A stretch of 64,000 nt of DNA from Caballeronia sp. LZ062 (GCF_031450785.1 NZ_JARTWB010000001.1:248001-312000); one strand, 5' to 3'; positions 54,093 through 63,704 are shown, counted from the stretch's first letter. Notes: generated by a model not told the origin, from the letters alone. Made by a program: numbers and translations.

Positions 54093-54122
54093 CCAGCTCT
54101 CCGTGTCTGTGCGCGCGTCGCG

Positions 54123-55184
54123 TCAGCCGGCGGGATGCGATGCGTCCGTTGTACTCGCCTGCACACGCTCGGCGAGCTTCGCGTCGTAGCTCGAATGGAT
54201 ATGCGTGCGCTTCTTGTCCGGATACGCGTATGCATAAGCCTTGCGCAACGCAAGCGACGCTTCGTGAAAGCCCGAGAGAATGAGCTTCTGCTTGTTCGGA
54301 TAGTTCGCGATGTCGCCGACCGCGAAGATGCCCGGCCGCGACGATTCGTAGTTCGATGTATCCACTTCGATGCGCCCGCCGCGCACATCCAGGTTCCAGC
54401 CGGCTATCGGCCCGAGATCCGCGACGAGCCCATACAGCACGATGAGCTTTTCTGCCGCGATATCCGTCGTGCCTTCGACGTGCTTGATGCGCACGCCGCG
54501 CAGCGCGCCATCGGACGCGTCGAGCGAATCGATCATGCCGACGACGAAGCGCATCTCGCCCGCCTCGACCTTTGCCTTCATGGCCGCGACGGAGGCCGCC
54601 GCCGCCGAAAAGCCGTTACGCCGATGCACGAGCGTGAGATTGCGCGCGACGCCGGCAAGCGCGTTCGCCCAGTCGAGCGCCGAGTCGCCGCCGCCTGCGA
54701 TCACGACCTCGCGGTCCTGAAAATCCGCGATGCGCGCGACGCTATAGAGCACGTCGCGCCCTTCGAGCGCCGCCGCTTCCGGCACCTGCAAACGCTGCGG
54801 CACGAACGCGCCGTTGCCCGCCGCGATCAGAATGGCGGCGACATCGAAGGTCATGCCCTGTTCGGTGCGCACCGTCCAGCGATGATCCTCGCGCTGCTCG
54901 ACGGCCTGCACGCGCTGGTCGAGATGAATCGGCACGTCGAACGGGCGGATCTGCGTGAGCAGCCGGTCCACGAGTTCGCGCGCCGTACACGACGGAATGG
55001 CGGGAATGTCGTAGATCGGCTTGTCGGGATACAGCTCGATGCATTGGCCGCCGATGCGCCCGAGCGCATCCACGATATGACATGAAAGCCCGAGCACGCC
55101 GGCTTCGAATGCGGCGAAAAGCCCCACGGGGCCTGCGCCGATGATCAATACGTCCGTCTGAATGGGGCTGCTCGATGCGTTCAT
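54123..55184 (-). CDS. Ferredoxin/flavodoxin-NADP reductase, thioredoxin-reductase-like
   Basis: 353 residues from ATG 55184, preceded by GGAAGA. FAD loop GAGPVG (17-22), NADPH loop GGGDSALDWA and C-terminal GIFAVGDIANYP are present. The redox CxxC of true thioredoxin reductases is absent, which marks the FNR-type group (YumC-like). It passes electrons from NADPH to ferredoxin or flavodoxin. It lies 123 bp after the oxidase operon on the same strand. Confidence 0.88.
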   Translation of the reverse strand: MNASSSPIQTDVLIIGAGPVGLFAAFEAGVLGLSCHIVDALGRIGGQCIELYPDKPIYDIPAIPSCTARELVDRLLTQIRPFDVPIHLDQRVQAVEQREDHRWTVRTEQGMTFDVAAILIAAGNGAFVPQRLQVPEAAALEGRDVLYSVARIADFQDREVVIAGGGDSALDWANALAGVARNLTLVHRRNGFSAAAASVAAMKAKVEAGEMRFVVGMIDSLDASDGALRGVRIKHVEGTTDIAAEKLIVLYGLVADLGPIAGWNLDVRGGRIEVDTSNYESSRPGIFAVGDIANYPNKQKLILSGFHEASLALRKAYAYAYPDKKRTHIHSSYDAKLAERVQASTTDASHPAG

Positions 55185-55307
55185 GTAGTCGTCTTCCGTT
55201 GTGCCGGCTGTCCTGCGTTGTCAGCATTCAACGGTCCACGATACAGAAAGCCTCCGGGCGCGGCAACGAAGCCCCTGCGCGCAAGGCGGCGATTGCCAGC
55301 GGCCCCG

Positions 55308-56108
55308 CTACTTGTTCAGCTCCCGCGCGTAGTAGGCCGACGCCGCATCGATCTCTTCGGGCGTCATGTTGCGCGCGACGTTGCGCATCACTTCGTTGAT
55401 GTCGTTCGTGCGCGCGCCCTTGGCAAACGCAATCAGTTGCGCCTTCGTGTACGCCGCAGGCAAGCCGTCGATCCACGGGCTGCCCGCCTTGTTGTCGATG
55501 CCGCCGTGACACGCCGCGCACGGCGCGATATTGCGCATCGGCGCGCCGTGCGACACGATGCCGGGCGCAAGCGCGTCGCTGACCTTGCGTTGCGCCGGCG
55601 GCCTCGGCAGGCTCGCATAGTAGGCGGCGAGATCGCGCATGTCCTGATCGCTCAGATTCGCGGCCATCGGCGACATCACGGCGTTGCTGCGCGCGCCCGC
55701 CTGAAAATCCATCAGTTGCTTGTAGATGACGGACGCATACTGCCCCGCGAGATTCGGCGAATTCGCTTCGCTCATGCCGCGTTCGCCGTGGCACATCGTG
55801 CATCGCAGGGCGAGCGTCGCACCACGCCCGATGGAATTCGCGCTCGCGTGGACGAGCAATTGCGGCGTGACTTCGACAGCGGAGAGCGTGATCTTCGGCA
55901 CGACGATCGTATCGCCTGAGTACCACGCGCGCGGCACGCCCGCCGCGCTGCAGATGGCGTTCCATACGCCCGAGAACGAGGCATCGCGCTGAACCGACGG
56001 CAGCCACACGAAGCCGATCAGCGCCGATACAGCCGCGATGCCGACCGTACCGATCACGCTAGTCGCGAACCAGCGATTGCGGAAGGTGAAAAGACGTTCC
56101 TCGCTCAT
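55308..56108 (-). CDS. Membrane-anchored dihaem cytochrome c
   Basis: 266 residues from ATG 56108; the start overlaps the oxidase subunit I stop as ATGA. A membrane anchor (about 15-37) is followed by two cytochrome c domains with CTMCH (103-107) and CAACH (197-201), each with a distal Met further on. It is the last gene of the oxidase operon and probably feeds electrons to subunit II. Confidence 0.9.
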   Translation of the reverse strand: MSEERLFTFRNRWFATSVIGTVGIAAVSALIGFVWLPSVQRDASFSGVWNAICSAAGVPRAWYSGDTIVVPKITLSAVEVTPQLLVHASANSIGRGATLALRCTMCHGERGMSEANSPNLAGQYASVIYKQLMDFQAGARSNAVMSPMAANLSDQDMRDLAAYYASLPRPPAQRKVSDALAPGIVSHGAPMRNIAPCAACHGGIDNKAGSPWIDGLPAAYTKAQLIAFAKGARTNDINEVMRNVARNMTPEEIDAASAYYARELNK

Positions 56109-57730
56109 CGCTGCGCTCCGATGGGAACGGCCGGCACCGATGTATCGGAGCGCGCGATGAGTTGCGCGATCGGATAGCCGTAGTTGACGAGCGTGAGGCC
56201 GATCATCAGCGCGAGCCACAGCCCGAAGCTGTTCAGCGCGACGGGGATGGTGCGCGGCTCATGGATCGCGCGACTGAAGCGGAATTCCTCGACGCTCACG
56301 CGCGGCGCGCGGTGCCCGCGTATCAGCACGACGAAGAACAGCAGCGCCGACACGACCAGAATGAAGCCGCCGATAGTCGAAATCACGACGGAAGCCGCCT
56401 GCGCCGCGATCTGCGGATCGCTGTAATCGTAGAACGCCATGCGCCTTGGCATGCCGAGCACGCCGACGTAATGCCACGGAAACGTCAGCACGATCATGCC
56501 GACGAACCACAGCCACAACTGCCAGCGCATGAGCTTCACGTCGCGCAGCGCGCGGCCTGTCAGATGCGGCCACAGGTCATACGCAATCGCGAAATACATG
56601 ATGACGATGGCGCCCGCGAAAATCAGATGGAAATGGCCCGTGACCCATTGCGTGTTGTGGACGGTCGAATCCAGTTGATAGCTCATGTTGATGATGCCGC
56701 CCGCCCCGCCGAAGCCGAGCATCACGAAGGAGAACGCGACGGCGAGCATCATCGGGTTGTCCCACGGCAGCGCGCGAATCCAGCCGAGCGCGCCGCGACC
56801 GCCGCGCAGCCGCGCCGCGATCTCGACGGACGCGCAAATGGTGAACACCGTCAGAAGCGTCGGCACGGCGACGAGCGCGGTGAACACCGAATGCATGAAC
56901 TTGAAGCCCGAGCCGACTTGCGGATCGGCGAACAAGTGGTGAATGCCGATGGGCATCGACACGACGAGAAACAGGATGAACGAGATGCGCGCCATGGCGT
57001 CGCTGTAGAGCCGTCCACCGATGGCGCGCGGGATGATCGTGTAGTACGCGATATACGCGGGCATCAGCCAGAAATAGACGATGGCGTGCAGCGTCCACGA
57101 GAAGAACACGCGGGCGAGACCGGCATCGATGGTGCTCTTCCAGCCGATCGCCACCGGCAGGATCATGAACAGCACTTCGATGGCCGCGCCCACGGCCGTC
57201 CAGCCCCACAGATACGCGCCCGCGACCGTGGCGAACATCGGCAGCGGCACGGTCTTGCCCGGGTTGTCGCGCTTCCATGCGTGCAGGTTCACCGACATCA
57301 GCGCAACCCATATCCACGACCCGACCACCACCAGCACGACGCCGAGGTAATAGAACGCGTTGCCGATCATCGGCGGATAGAAGGTGTAGAGCACCGAGGC
57401 GAGGCCCATGGCGACCGGAATCATCGCCATGACGGAGCCGACCGCGACGAGCCAGAAGCCAAGCCACGCCCAGCGCAGGCCGACGAGCGCGCGTTTTAGC
57501 GCAAGCTCGCTCACCGCGTAGCCGAAGCCCATGGCGATGAGCGTCGGGAACACGTAGCCCATCGCCGAGCCGTGCGCCGTCACCGACCGGTAATAGATCT
57601 CGGGATTTTGCAGCCCGATGAACAACGGACTGCGCGCGAACATCTGCCAGGCGCCGAGCAACAGCGCGACGCCGAAGGCCGCGAAAGCGAGCCAGAAGTG
57701 CGCGAGGATGAGGCGCTTGCTATTTAACAC
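56105..57730 (-). CDS. Haem-copper oxidase subunit I, B (ba3-like) family
   Basis: 541 residues from GTG 57730, overlapping subunit II by 11 bp. About 13 membrane spans. Ligands: His53 (TAHGSAMGY) for low-spin haem, His215 with Tyr219 (LHAIVYFW) as CuB ligand and cross-linked Tyr, His264-His265 (GIHHLFADP), and the pair in TGHFHLIF. The His-x3-Tyr spacing and the absence of A-family D-channel motifs place it in the B family, which has high oxygen affinity. It reduces oxygen at the inner membrane. Confidence 0.9.
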   Translation of the reverse strand: MLNSKRLILAHFWLAFAAFGVALLLGAWQMFARSPLFIGLQNPEIYYRSVTAHGSAMGYVFPTLIAMGFGYAVSELALKRALVGLRWAWLGFWLVAVGSVMAMIPVAMGLASVLYTFYPPMIGNAFYYLGVVLVVVGSWIWVALMSVNLHAWKRDNPGKTVPLPMFATVAGAYLWGWTAVGAAIEVLFMILPVAIGWKSTIDAGLARVFFSWTLHAIVYFWLMPAYIAYYTIIPRAIGGRLYSDAMARISFILFLVVSMPIGIHHLFADPQVGSGFKFMHSVFTALVAVPTLLTVFTICASVEIAARLRGGRGALGWIRALPWDNPMMLAVAFSFVMLGFGGAGGIINMSYQLDSTVHNTQWVTGHFHLIFAGAIVIMYFAIAYDLWPHLTGRALRDVKLMRWQLWLWFVGMIVLTFPWHYVGVLGMPRRMAFYDYSDPQIAAQAASVVISTIGGFILVVSALLFFVVLIRGHRAPRVSVEEFRFSRAIHEPRTIPVALNSFGLWLALMIGLTLVNYGYPIAQLIARSDTSVPAVPIGAQR

Positions 57731-58286
57731 AGGACAGTCTCCGCGAATTGGCCGGCAGCTTGTCGGCCATCTGCATGAATTCGGCGCGATCGATCACCTT
57801 CACGTGCGCCCACATGCCGTGATGCCCGACGCCGCAGAATTCGTGGCACGGCATCAGGTGGTCGCCGGGTTCGTCGAACGTGGTCTTGAAGGTCGAGACA
57901 TAGCCCGGCTCGAGCATCGAATTGATGTTGGTCTTGGTGATGAGAAAGCCGTGCACGACATCAGAACTCGTCGCGCGGAACGTGACCGGCACGCCCACCG
58001 GCACAAGCAGGCATTGCGGCGTGAACGAGTACTGCTGCGCGACGACGCGCACCGTCACCGAGCCGTCGGCCTCCGGCGCCGTGCCGAGATTGCTTTCGAC
58101 GAATTCGCCCGACACGTGCAGCGTTTCGGGCCGCACGGTCTCGACGCGCGAGGGCGGCATCATCGCCCAGTGCAGGCCGGTGTAGACCACCATCGCGACC
58201 AGCACGGCGACAATGGCGAGCACGAGCATCGCCCAGCGTTTCTCGACGCGCTCTGCAACTTCATGTGAACCTGGATGGATGGCCAT
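57720..58286 (-). CDS. Cytochrome oxidase subunit II (CuA-containing)
   Basis: 188 residues from ATG 58286. One span (about 20-40) and a periplasmic cupredoxin domain with the CuA set His112, Cys147, Glu149, Cys151, His155 and Met158. It receives electrons from cytochrome c and passes them to subunit I. A single span fits the B-type oxidases. Confidence 0.92.
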   Translation of the reverse strand: MAIHPGSHEVAERVEKRWAMLVLAIVAVLVAMVVYTGLHWAMMPPSRVETVRPETLHVSGEFVESNLGTAPEADGSVTVRVVAQQYSFTPQCLLVPVGVPVTFRATSSDVVHGFLITKTNINSMLEPGYVSTFKTTFDEPGDHLMPCHEFCGVGHHGMWAHVKVIDRAEFMQMADKLPANSRRLSCVK

Positions 58287-58304
58287 ATATCGCTGCTAGA
58301 TGGA

Positions 58305-58463
58305 TCACTGGATCACGCCGCGCGGCAGGAACACGGCGAAGTAAAAGAGAAACCAGATGCCGACGACGATGGCCGTCGCGATGCCCGCCAGCGCGAGCGC
58401 ACCGCCCGGCCCGCTGCGCACGATTTCGTCGAGTCTGGCGTCTTCCTTTGAATCGTCATTCAT
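58305..58463 (-). CDS. Small oxidase subunit, single-span, 52 aa
   Basis: A 52-residue gene from ATG 58463 to a stop at 58305-58307. It starts MNDDSKEDARLDEIV and has one membrane span (about 22-46, ALAGIATAIVVGIWFLF). It sits between the trihaem cytochrome gene and subunit II with gaps of 13 and 18 bp, which places it in the operon. It resembles the small subunit IIa or CcoQ-type helices of B and C oxidases. Confidence 0.75.
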   Translation of the reverse strand: MNDDSKEDARLDEIVRSGPGGALALAGIATAIVVGIWFLFYFAVFLPRGVIQ

Positions 58464-58476
58464 GGCGGTATCGAGC

Positions 58477-59745
58477 TTAATAAAGAGGCGCGGAGCGCAG
58501 TTCGTTGACTTCCTTCACGGACACCGGCGCGCCGCGATTACCCCACGCCGTGCGGATGTACGTGACCACCGCCGCGACTTCCACGTCCGACAGCGACTGC
58601 GCGAACGGCGGCATGCCGTAAGGCTTCGGATTCTTAAACGTGCCGGGCGGATAGCCGCCGTTGAGCACCATGCGGATCGGGTTCACCGCCGAACTCATCA
58701 CGATGGACTGATTGTTGGCGAGCGGCGGAAAGTCGGGCGGCTTGCCCTGACCTTGTGCGGCGTGGCAGACGGCGCATTGCGCGTCGTAGATTTTTTTGCC
58801 GAGCGGCGAGAGACTCGTGCGCTCCTCGACGACAGCCTGGCTCGGCGGCGCGGATTTGTCGCCGCTGCGCGCGGGCAGCGCCTTCAGATAGACGGCCATG
58901 GCGCGCACGTCGTCTTCGTTCAGATATTGCAGGCTGTCGTAGACGACTTCGGCCATCGGGCCGTACACCGCGCCGCGGTTCGAGACGCCCGCATGCAGCA
59001 AGCCGACGATATCGTCCATGCTCCAGTCGCCCAGGCCCGCTTCCTTGTTCGACGTGAGCGAGGGCGCGTACCAGTTCTGAATCGGAATGAGGCCGCCTTC
59101 GAACGCCTTCGAGCTGACGTTGCCGCCGAGCGCGTTGATCGCGGTATGACACATCGAGCAATGTCCGAGACCTTCGACGAGATACGCGCCGCGATTCCAT
59201 TCGACGGACTGCTTCGGGTCCGGCTGATACTCGCCCTGCCTGAAGAAAAGCGATCGCCAGCCGATCAGCAGCTCGCGCCGGTTGAACGGGAAACGCAACT
59301 CATGCTGACGGTTCGGCTGATGTACCGGCGGCGTGGACATCAGGAACGCATAGATGGCGTCCGAGTCGGCGCGCGTGACTTTCGTATAGGACGCAAAGGG
59401 CATGGCGGGATACAGCAGCGAGCCGTCGCGCGACCGGCCCGTGTGCATCATGTTGTAGAAGTCGTCGGCGGTCCAGAGGCCGAGTCCCGTCTCTTTGTCC
59501 GACGAGATATTCGGCGTATAAAGCGTGCCGAACGGCGTGTCCATCGGACGTCCGCCGCCGAAGGTCTTGCCCGCAGGCAGCGTATGACACGCGATGCAAT
59601 CGCCCGCGCGAGCCAGATACTCGCCCCGCTTGACCGTGTCGGCGCCGGAAGTCTTCGCCTGCGCCATCGTGTTGCCCGACGGCACTGCGCACGCGGTCAA
59701 GAACACCGCAACCGCAAGCGCCCGAAGTTGTCTGAAACGAAGCAC
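58477..59745 (-). CDS. Trihaem cytochrome c (dehydrogenase-subunit type)
   Basis: 422 residues from GTG 59745, preceded by GAGGG. A possible lipobox (LTAC19) follows a hydrophobic signal. Three haem sites are CIACH (50-54), CSMCH (196-200) and CAVCH (324-328). The layout matches the cytochrome subunits of alcohol and gluconate dehydrogenases, but no flavin or quinoprotein subunit is next to it. It may link an upstream donor to the oxidase. Confidence 0.9.
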   Translation of the reverse strand: MLRFRQLRALAVAVFLTACAVPSGNTMAQAKTSGADTVKRGEYLARAGDCIACHTLPAGKTFGGGRPMDTPFGTLYTPNISSDKETGLGLWTADDFYNMMHTGRSRDGSLLYPAMPFASYTKVTRADSDAIYAFLMSTPPVHQPNRQHELRFPFNRRELLIGWRSLFFRQGEYQPDPKQSVEWNRGAYLVEGLGHCSMCHTAINALGGNVSSKAFEGGLIPIQNWYAPSLTSNKEAGLGDWSMDDIVGLLHAGVSNRGAVYGPMAEVVYDSLQYLNEDDVRAMAVYLKALPARSGDKSAPPSQAVVEERTSLSPLGKKIYDAQCAVCHAAQGQGKPPDFPPLANNQSIVMSSAVNPIRMVLNGGYPPGTFKNPKPYGMPPFAQSLSDVEVAAVVTYIRTAWGNRGAPVSVKEVNELRSAPLY

Positions 59746-59756
59746 GTCGGCCCTCT

Positions 59757-60479
59757 CTAGTGTTGGACGCTGCCGCACGCGAGCGGCATCTTCAGCGAGC
59801 CGGCGGCGACGGGCGTCGGATTGGCCGGCGCGGGCAGCGAAGCCAGATAGGCGGAAATGGCGGTGATGTCCCGCTCGCTCAGAAGCTGCGCCACCTGGCG
59901 CATGCAATCCGGCGCGATGGTCGAGCGCGTGCCGTAGCGCCATGCGCCCAGTTGCGCGCTGATGTAGTCGGCGTGCAGGCCGAGCAGGCCGGGAATCGCG
60001 GGCTCCATCCCGGTCATCGATGCGCCGTGGCAACTGACGCAGGCGGGCACCTTGCCCGAGGCATCGCCCTTCATGACGAGCGTCTTGCCGAGATCGAGCG
60101 TCTTCGTATCGACGGTGATGGCGGCCGGCGGCGCGAACGGCGGGTGCTCGCCGGCGAAATAATCGGCGATCTGCTTCAGATATGCGTCGGGCAGGTACGC
60201 GAGCAGGTAATTCATCGGCGGGTACTTGCGCCGGCCGTCACGGAATGCAATCAGTTGGTTGTACAGATAGCCGGCGGGCTTGCCGGAGAGGCGCGGAAAG
60301 TAGTCGTTGTCGGTGCCCTCGCCGTGCGCGCCGTGACACGCGGCGCAGCCCATGACGCGTGCCTGCATGGTGTCGGGCGCGCGTTCGAGAGCCGCGTCGG
60401 CGGCGAACGCCTCGACGCCGCACAACGTGAAGAGCGCCGAAATCAGGATCAAGGCGCTGCGCTGAGCCACGTTTCCCAC
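59757..60479 (-). CDS. Dihaem cytochrome c (c4-like)
   Basis: 240 residues from GTG 60479 (after GGGGG); a GTG three codons in is also possible. A signal peptide ends near AFA-A. Haem sites are CAACH (45-49) and CVSCH (147-151). The two halves resemble each other, as in cytochrome c4. It is the first gene of the six-gene oxidase operon and would be a periplasmic electron carrier. Confidence 0.88.
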   Translation of the reverse strand: MGNVAQRSALILISALFTLCGVEAFAADAALERAPDTMQARVMGCAACHGAHGEGTDNDYFPRLSGKPAGYLYNQLIAFRDGRRKYPPMNYLLAYLPDAYLKQIADYFAGEHPPFAPPAAITVDTKTLDLGKTLVMKGDASGKVPACVSCHGASMTGMEPAIPGLLGLHADYISAQLGAWRYGTRSTIAPDCMRQVAQLLSERDITAISAYLASLPAPANPTPVAAGSLKMPLACGSVQH

Positions 60480-60813
60480 GTATCCCCCGTTTCAGGTTGC
60501 CATTTTGTTTGGACGTGCGGTCGGTTTCACGCAATGGACACGGCCGACGCTGTTCTTCGAAGCTCCAAGTCTTGCCGGTGGCGGGACGTGCTTGGCCTTT
60601 CAGATGGTAGGAGACGCACTTCGTTTTCTCCAACACCGAGATTCTCTCAATACATGCGATCGATGCGCGTGACAAGACGACACAAAACTTTGCGTTTCGA
60701 CAAAGACCTGCATTATTTCGAGATGCTCAACCGACAAAGCGAAGGTCGCAGCTGTGCTTAAGGATGGGCTTTGCGGAGGATGGCAATGAATTTCGAGATT
60801 CGGGCCGCGCCGG
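60480..60813. other. Leader region of the oxidase operon
   Basis: 334 bp between the start of the c4-like gene and the end of norR. It should hold the operon promoter. I found no clear FNR/Anr box (TTGAT-N4-ATCAA) and no gene. The octamer CGACAAAG occurs near 60697 and again, less one base, near 60732. Confidence 0.45.
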
Positions 60814-62355
60814 TTATTTGAGCCCGAGCCGTCGCGCGAGCCGGTTCAGATTCGCCCGGTCGATGCCCAGTTCGCGCGCCGTCGATGCCCAGTTCTGCTG
60901 GTTGCGCGCGAGTGAATCGAGAATCAGCGTGCGCTCGTAGACCGTGACGGCTTCGCGCAGTCCGACGGCAGGCGCGTTGGTAGCGGGCGCGCTGGGCAGT
61001 GCGACGCTCGCCGTATCGCCGATACCGAAATCGGCCGCGGTCAGCGTCAGAATGCGTGGCCGTTCGCGATGCGCCGCGAGCGCCTTCAGCGCGCTTCGAC
61101 CGATCAGATGTTCGAGTTCCCGCACGTTGCCCGGCCAACGATAGGCAAGCAGCGCGGCCTGCGCATCGGCGGAAAGGCGCAGGCTCAACAGGCCGAGCCG
61201 CGAGCGGTTCTCTTCGAGAAAATAGCCGGCAAGCAGCAAAACATCACGGCCGCGGTCACGCAACGGCGGCACGACGAGCGGATACACCGACAGGCGGTGA
61301 TACAGGTCCGCGCGAAAGCGTCCCGCGCGCACCTCCTCAGCCAGGTCACGATTCGTGGCGGCAAGCAGCCGCACATCCACGCGATGCTCGCTATCGGAAC
61401 CGATGCGCTGCAACTGGCCGTTCTGCAAGACGCGCAGCAGCTTTGCCTGCACGGCAAGCGGCAGCTCGCCGACTTCGTCGAGGAACAGCGTGCCGCCGTC
61501 CGCGAGTTCGAACTTGCCGCGCCGGTCCGACGAGGCGCCCGAGAATGCGCCGCGCACATGCCCGAACAGTTCGCTTTCGACGAGCGTGTCCGGCAGCGCC
61601 GCGCAGTTCAGGCTCACGAGCGGCTTCTCGGCGCGCTGCGAACGCGCGTGAATCTCCGAGGCCACCAGTTCCTTGCCGACGCCCGTCTCGCCGTTGATGA
61701 GTACGGTCAGATCGCTCGACGCAACAATGCCGATTTCCTCCAGCAGATGCTTGTGCGGCCCGCTGCTGCCGATCATTTCGCGGCGGCGCGGGCCGCTCGC
61801 CTGCCGGTACACCTCTGCGCGTTGCCGTTCCGCCTCGCTGCTGCGGGCCAGCCGTTCGATGCGTTCGGCGACGCTGACGGTCGCCGCCGTCAGGCTGAGG
61901 AAAGCCTGAAGCGAAGCCATGTCGATGCCGTCGAAACGGGCAGGATCGAGCGCATCGAGCGTAAGCACGCCCCACGGCCGGCCGCCGATGAAAAGCGGGC
62001 TGCCGAGGCAATCGTGTACTTCGAGATCGGCCCCTTCGTGTTTGATGAGACCGTCGTAGGGATCGGGCAGATTCGAGTGGGCGGGGAATCGCGTCGGTTC
62101 CGGTCGCGCGAGGATGCGAGCGAAACGCGGATGTTCACGCACGAGAAAGCGGCGGCCGAGGGTATCGCTCGACAAGCCGTCGATGGCGAGCGGGACCAGC
62201 GTGTCGCCGTCGAGTCGCAAGAGCGCGGCGGCATCGCTCGGAAAGAGCGCGCGCAGCGTGCTCAAGAGCCGGCGGTAACGTTCGGTGTCCGGCATGTCCT
62301 GAGACAGGTCTTCGATGAGTGGCACCAGCGCATCGAGTACCACGCGCGAGGTCAT
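60814..62355 (-). CDS. norR: NorR, nitric-oxide-responsive sigma-54 activator
   Basis: 513 residues from ATG 62355. In-frame starts at 62400 (ATG) and 62412 (TTG) exist; I use 62355 because the N-terminus then lines up with known NorR proteins and leaves most of the operator region outside the gene. A GAF domain (1-160, with NLPDPYDG and [12 protein letters not shown]) would hold the NO-binding iron. The AAA+ domain has GETGVGKE (222-229) and GAFSGA (269-274, Thr to Ser against the usual GAFTGA). A Fis-type helix-turn-helix ends the protein. It is divergent from hmp, its likely target. Confidence 0.9.
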   Translation of the reverse strand: MTSRVVLDALVPLIEDLSQDMPDTERYRRLLSTLRALFPSDAAALLRLDGDTLVPLAIDGLSSDTLGRRFLVREHPRFARILARPEPTRFPAHSNLPDPYDGLIKHEGADLEVHDCLGSPLFIGGRPWGVLTLDALDPARFDGIDMASLQAFLSLTAATVSVAERIERLARSSEAERQRAEVYRQASGPRRREMIGSSGPHKHLLEEIGIVASSDLTVLINGETGVGKELVASEIHARSQRAEKPLVSLNCAALPDTLVESELFGHVRGAFSGASSDRRGKFELADGGTLFLDEVGELPLAVQAKLLRVLQNGQLQRIGSDSEHRVDVRLLAATNRDLAEEVRAGRFRADLYHRLSVYPLVVPPLRDRGRDVLLLAGYFLEENRSRLGLLSLRLSADAQAALLAYRWPGNVRELEHLIGRSALKALAAHRERPRILTLTAADFGIGDTASVALPSAPATNAPAVGLREAVTVYERTLILDSLARNQQNWASTARELGIDRANLNRLARRLGLK

Positions 62356-62397
62356 TGCGACTACGTCCGCAGTCCTTTTGACTAGAGTCGAATCGAC
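62351..62397. promoter_or_regulatory. Three GT-N7-AC boxes, putative NorR operators
   Basis: GT-N7-AC elements are at 62351-62361, 62372-62382 and 62387-62397; the last is the perfect palindrome GTCGAATCGAC. NorR of E. coli binds three such boxes. They lie 43-89 bp before the -24 element at 62440, a normal enhancer distance. Confidence 0.65.
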
Positions 62398-62439
62398 CAT
62401 ACTTTTACGCAAGTGGTTGATTTAACGCCTATTCTATAC

Positions 62440-62455
62440 TGGCACGAAACCTGTG
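62440..62455 (+). promoter_or_regulatory. Sigma-54-like promoter before hmp
   Basis: A perfect -24 half, TGGCACG, is followed at the right spacing by a weak -12 half (CTGTG; GT instead of GC). It lies 65 bp before hmp. The weak -12 makes this less sure than the sites at 16875 and 29530. Confidence 0.5.
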
Positions 62456-62519
62456 TCGTCCTTCTTAGATTTCTGGTAGCGGAGCAGACTCGCTCCCCCA
62501 TTGTCATGAGGACTACACC

Positions 62520-63704
62520 ATGCTGTCAGCCGAACACCGTGCCATCGTCAAAGCCACCGTGCCGCTTCTCGAAACCGGCGGCGAGGCGCTCACACGCCAC
62601 TTCTACGCCACGATGCTGAAGGAGTATCCCGAAGTTCGACCGATGTTCAATCAGGCGCACCAGGCAAGCGGTGCGCAGCAGCGCGCGCTCGCCAACGGCG
62701 TGCTGATGTACGCGCGTCACATCGATGAGCTGGAAAAGCTCGGCGGGCTCGTCGGGCAGATCATCAACAAGCACGTCGCGCTGAACATTCAGCCGGAGCA
62801 TTACCCGATTGTTGGAAGCTGCCTGCTCCGGTCTATTCGCGAAGTGCTCGGCGCGGAGATCGCGACCGACGCCGTGATCAAAGCGTGGGCCGCTGCCTAT
62901 GGGCAACTCGCCGATTTGCTGATCGGCCTGGAAGAAGGCATCTACAGTGAGCGCGAAAACGCGCCCGGTGGATGGCGCGGGACTCGGCGCTTCATCGTCG
63001 CGCGCAAGGTCGCGGAAAGCGATGAGATCACGTCGTTTTATCTCGTGCCGGAAGACGGCGGCGCCCTGCTCGATTTCCATCCGGGCCAGTACATCGGGCT
63101 GCGGGTGCTTATCGACGGCGAGGAACTGCGTCGCAACTATTCGCTGTCGGCTGCGCCCAATGGCCGCGAATATCGCATTAGCGTGAAGCGCGAGAAAGAA
63201 GGCAAGGTGTCGAGCTTCCTGCACGATCACGTTCATGAACGGGACACGCTCGACCTTTATCCGCCTGCGGGTGATTTCAAGCTCGAACACGGCGACAAGC
63301 CGCTCGTTCTGATCAGCGGCGGCGTGGGCATCACCCCGACGCTCGCGATGCTGCACGCCGCGCTCGCCGCGACGAAGCGCCCGATCCACTTCATCCACGC
63401 GGCGCGGCACGGCGGCGTGCATGCGTTTCGCGAGACCATCGATGAACTGGCCGCGCGGCATCCGCAACTCAAGCGTTTCTATTGCTACGAACAGCCGCGC
63501 GACGGCGACAGCGAGCCGCATGGCGTCGGCTTCGTCAACGAAACGCTCCTCGACCAGTGGCTGCCCGCGAACCGCGATGTCGACGCCTACTTCCTCGGGC
63601 CGAAGTCGTTCATGCAGGCAGTCAAGAAGCATCTGAAGGCGCTCGGCGTGCCCGAAGCGCAGAGCCGCTATGAGTTTTTCGGCCCCGCTGCGGCGCTCGA
63701 TTGA
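62520..63704 (+). CDS. hmp: Flavohaemoprotein, nitric oxide dioxygenase
   Basis: 394 residues from ATG 62520, with GAGGAC upstream. The globin domain (1-140) has Tyr29, Gln53 and proximal His85. The FAD part has RRNYSLSAAP, and the NAD part has ISGGVGITPTLAML and YFLGPKSFM. It turns NO to nitrate with O2 and NADPH in the cytoplasm. Its divergent neighbour NorR and the boxes between them point to NO-induced control. Confidence 0.96.
   Translation: MLSAEHRAIVKATVPLLETGGEALTRHFYATMLKEYPEVRPMFNQAHQASGAQQRALANGVLMYARHIDELEKLGGLVGQIINKHVALNIQPEHYPIVGSCLLRSIREVLGAEIATDAVIKAWAAAYGQLADLLIGLEEGIYSERENAPGGWRGTRRFIVARKVAESDEITSFYLVPEDGGALLDFHPGQYIGLRVLIDGEELRRNYSLSAAPNGREYRISVKREKEGKVSSFLHDHVHERDTLDLYPPAGDFKLEHGDKPLVLISGGVGITPTLAMLHAALAATKRPIHFIHAARHGGVHAFRETIDELAARHPQLKRFYCYEQPRDGDSEPHGVGFVNETLLDQWLPANRDVDAYFLGPKSFMQAVKKHLKALGVPEAQSRYEFFGPAAALD

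Noticed and set aside
53412..55085. 557-codon open frame on the plus strand
   Set aside because: It is antisense to the extensin-like and FNR-type genes and has only Arg/His-rich sequence.
56162..57499. 445-codon His/Arg/Asp-rich open frame
   Set aside because: It is the antisense shadow of oxidase subunit I, whose ligands are all in place.
60480..60813. FNR/Anr box before the oxidase operon
   Set aside because: No TTGAT-N4-ATCAA-like palindrome was found; low-oxygen control remains unsupported by sequence.
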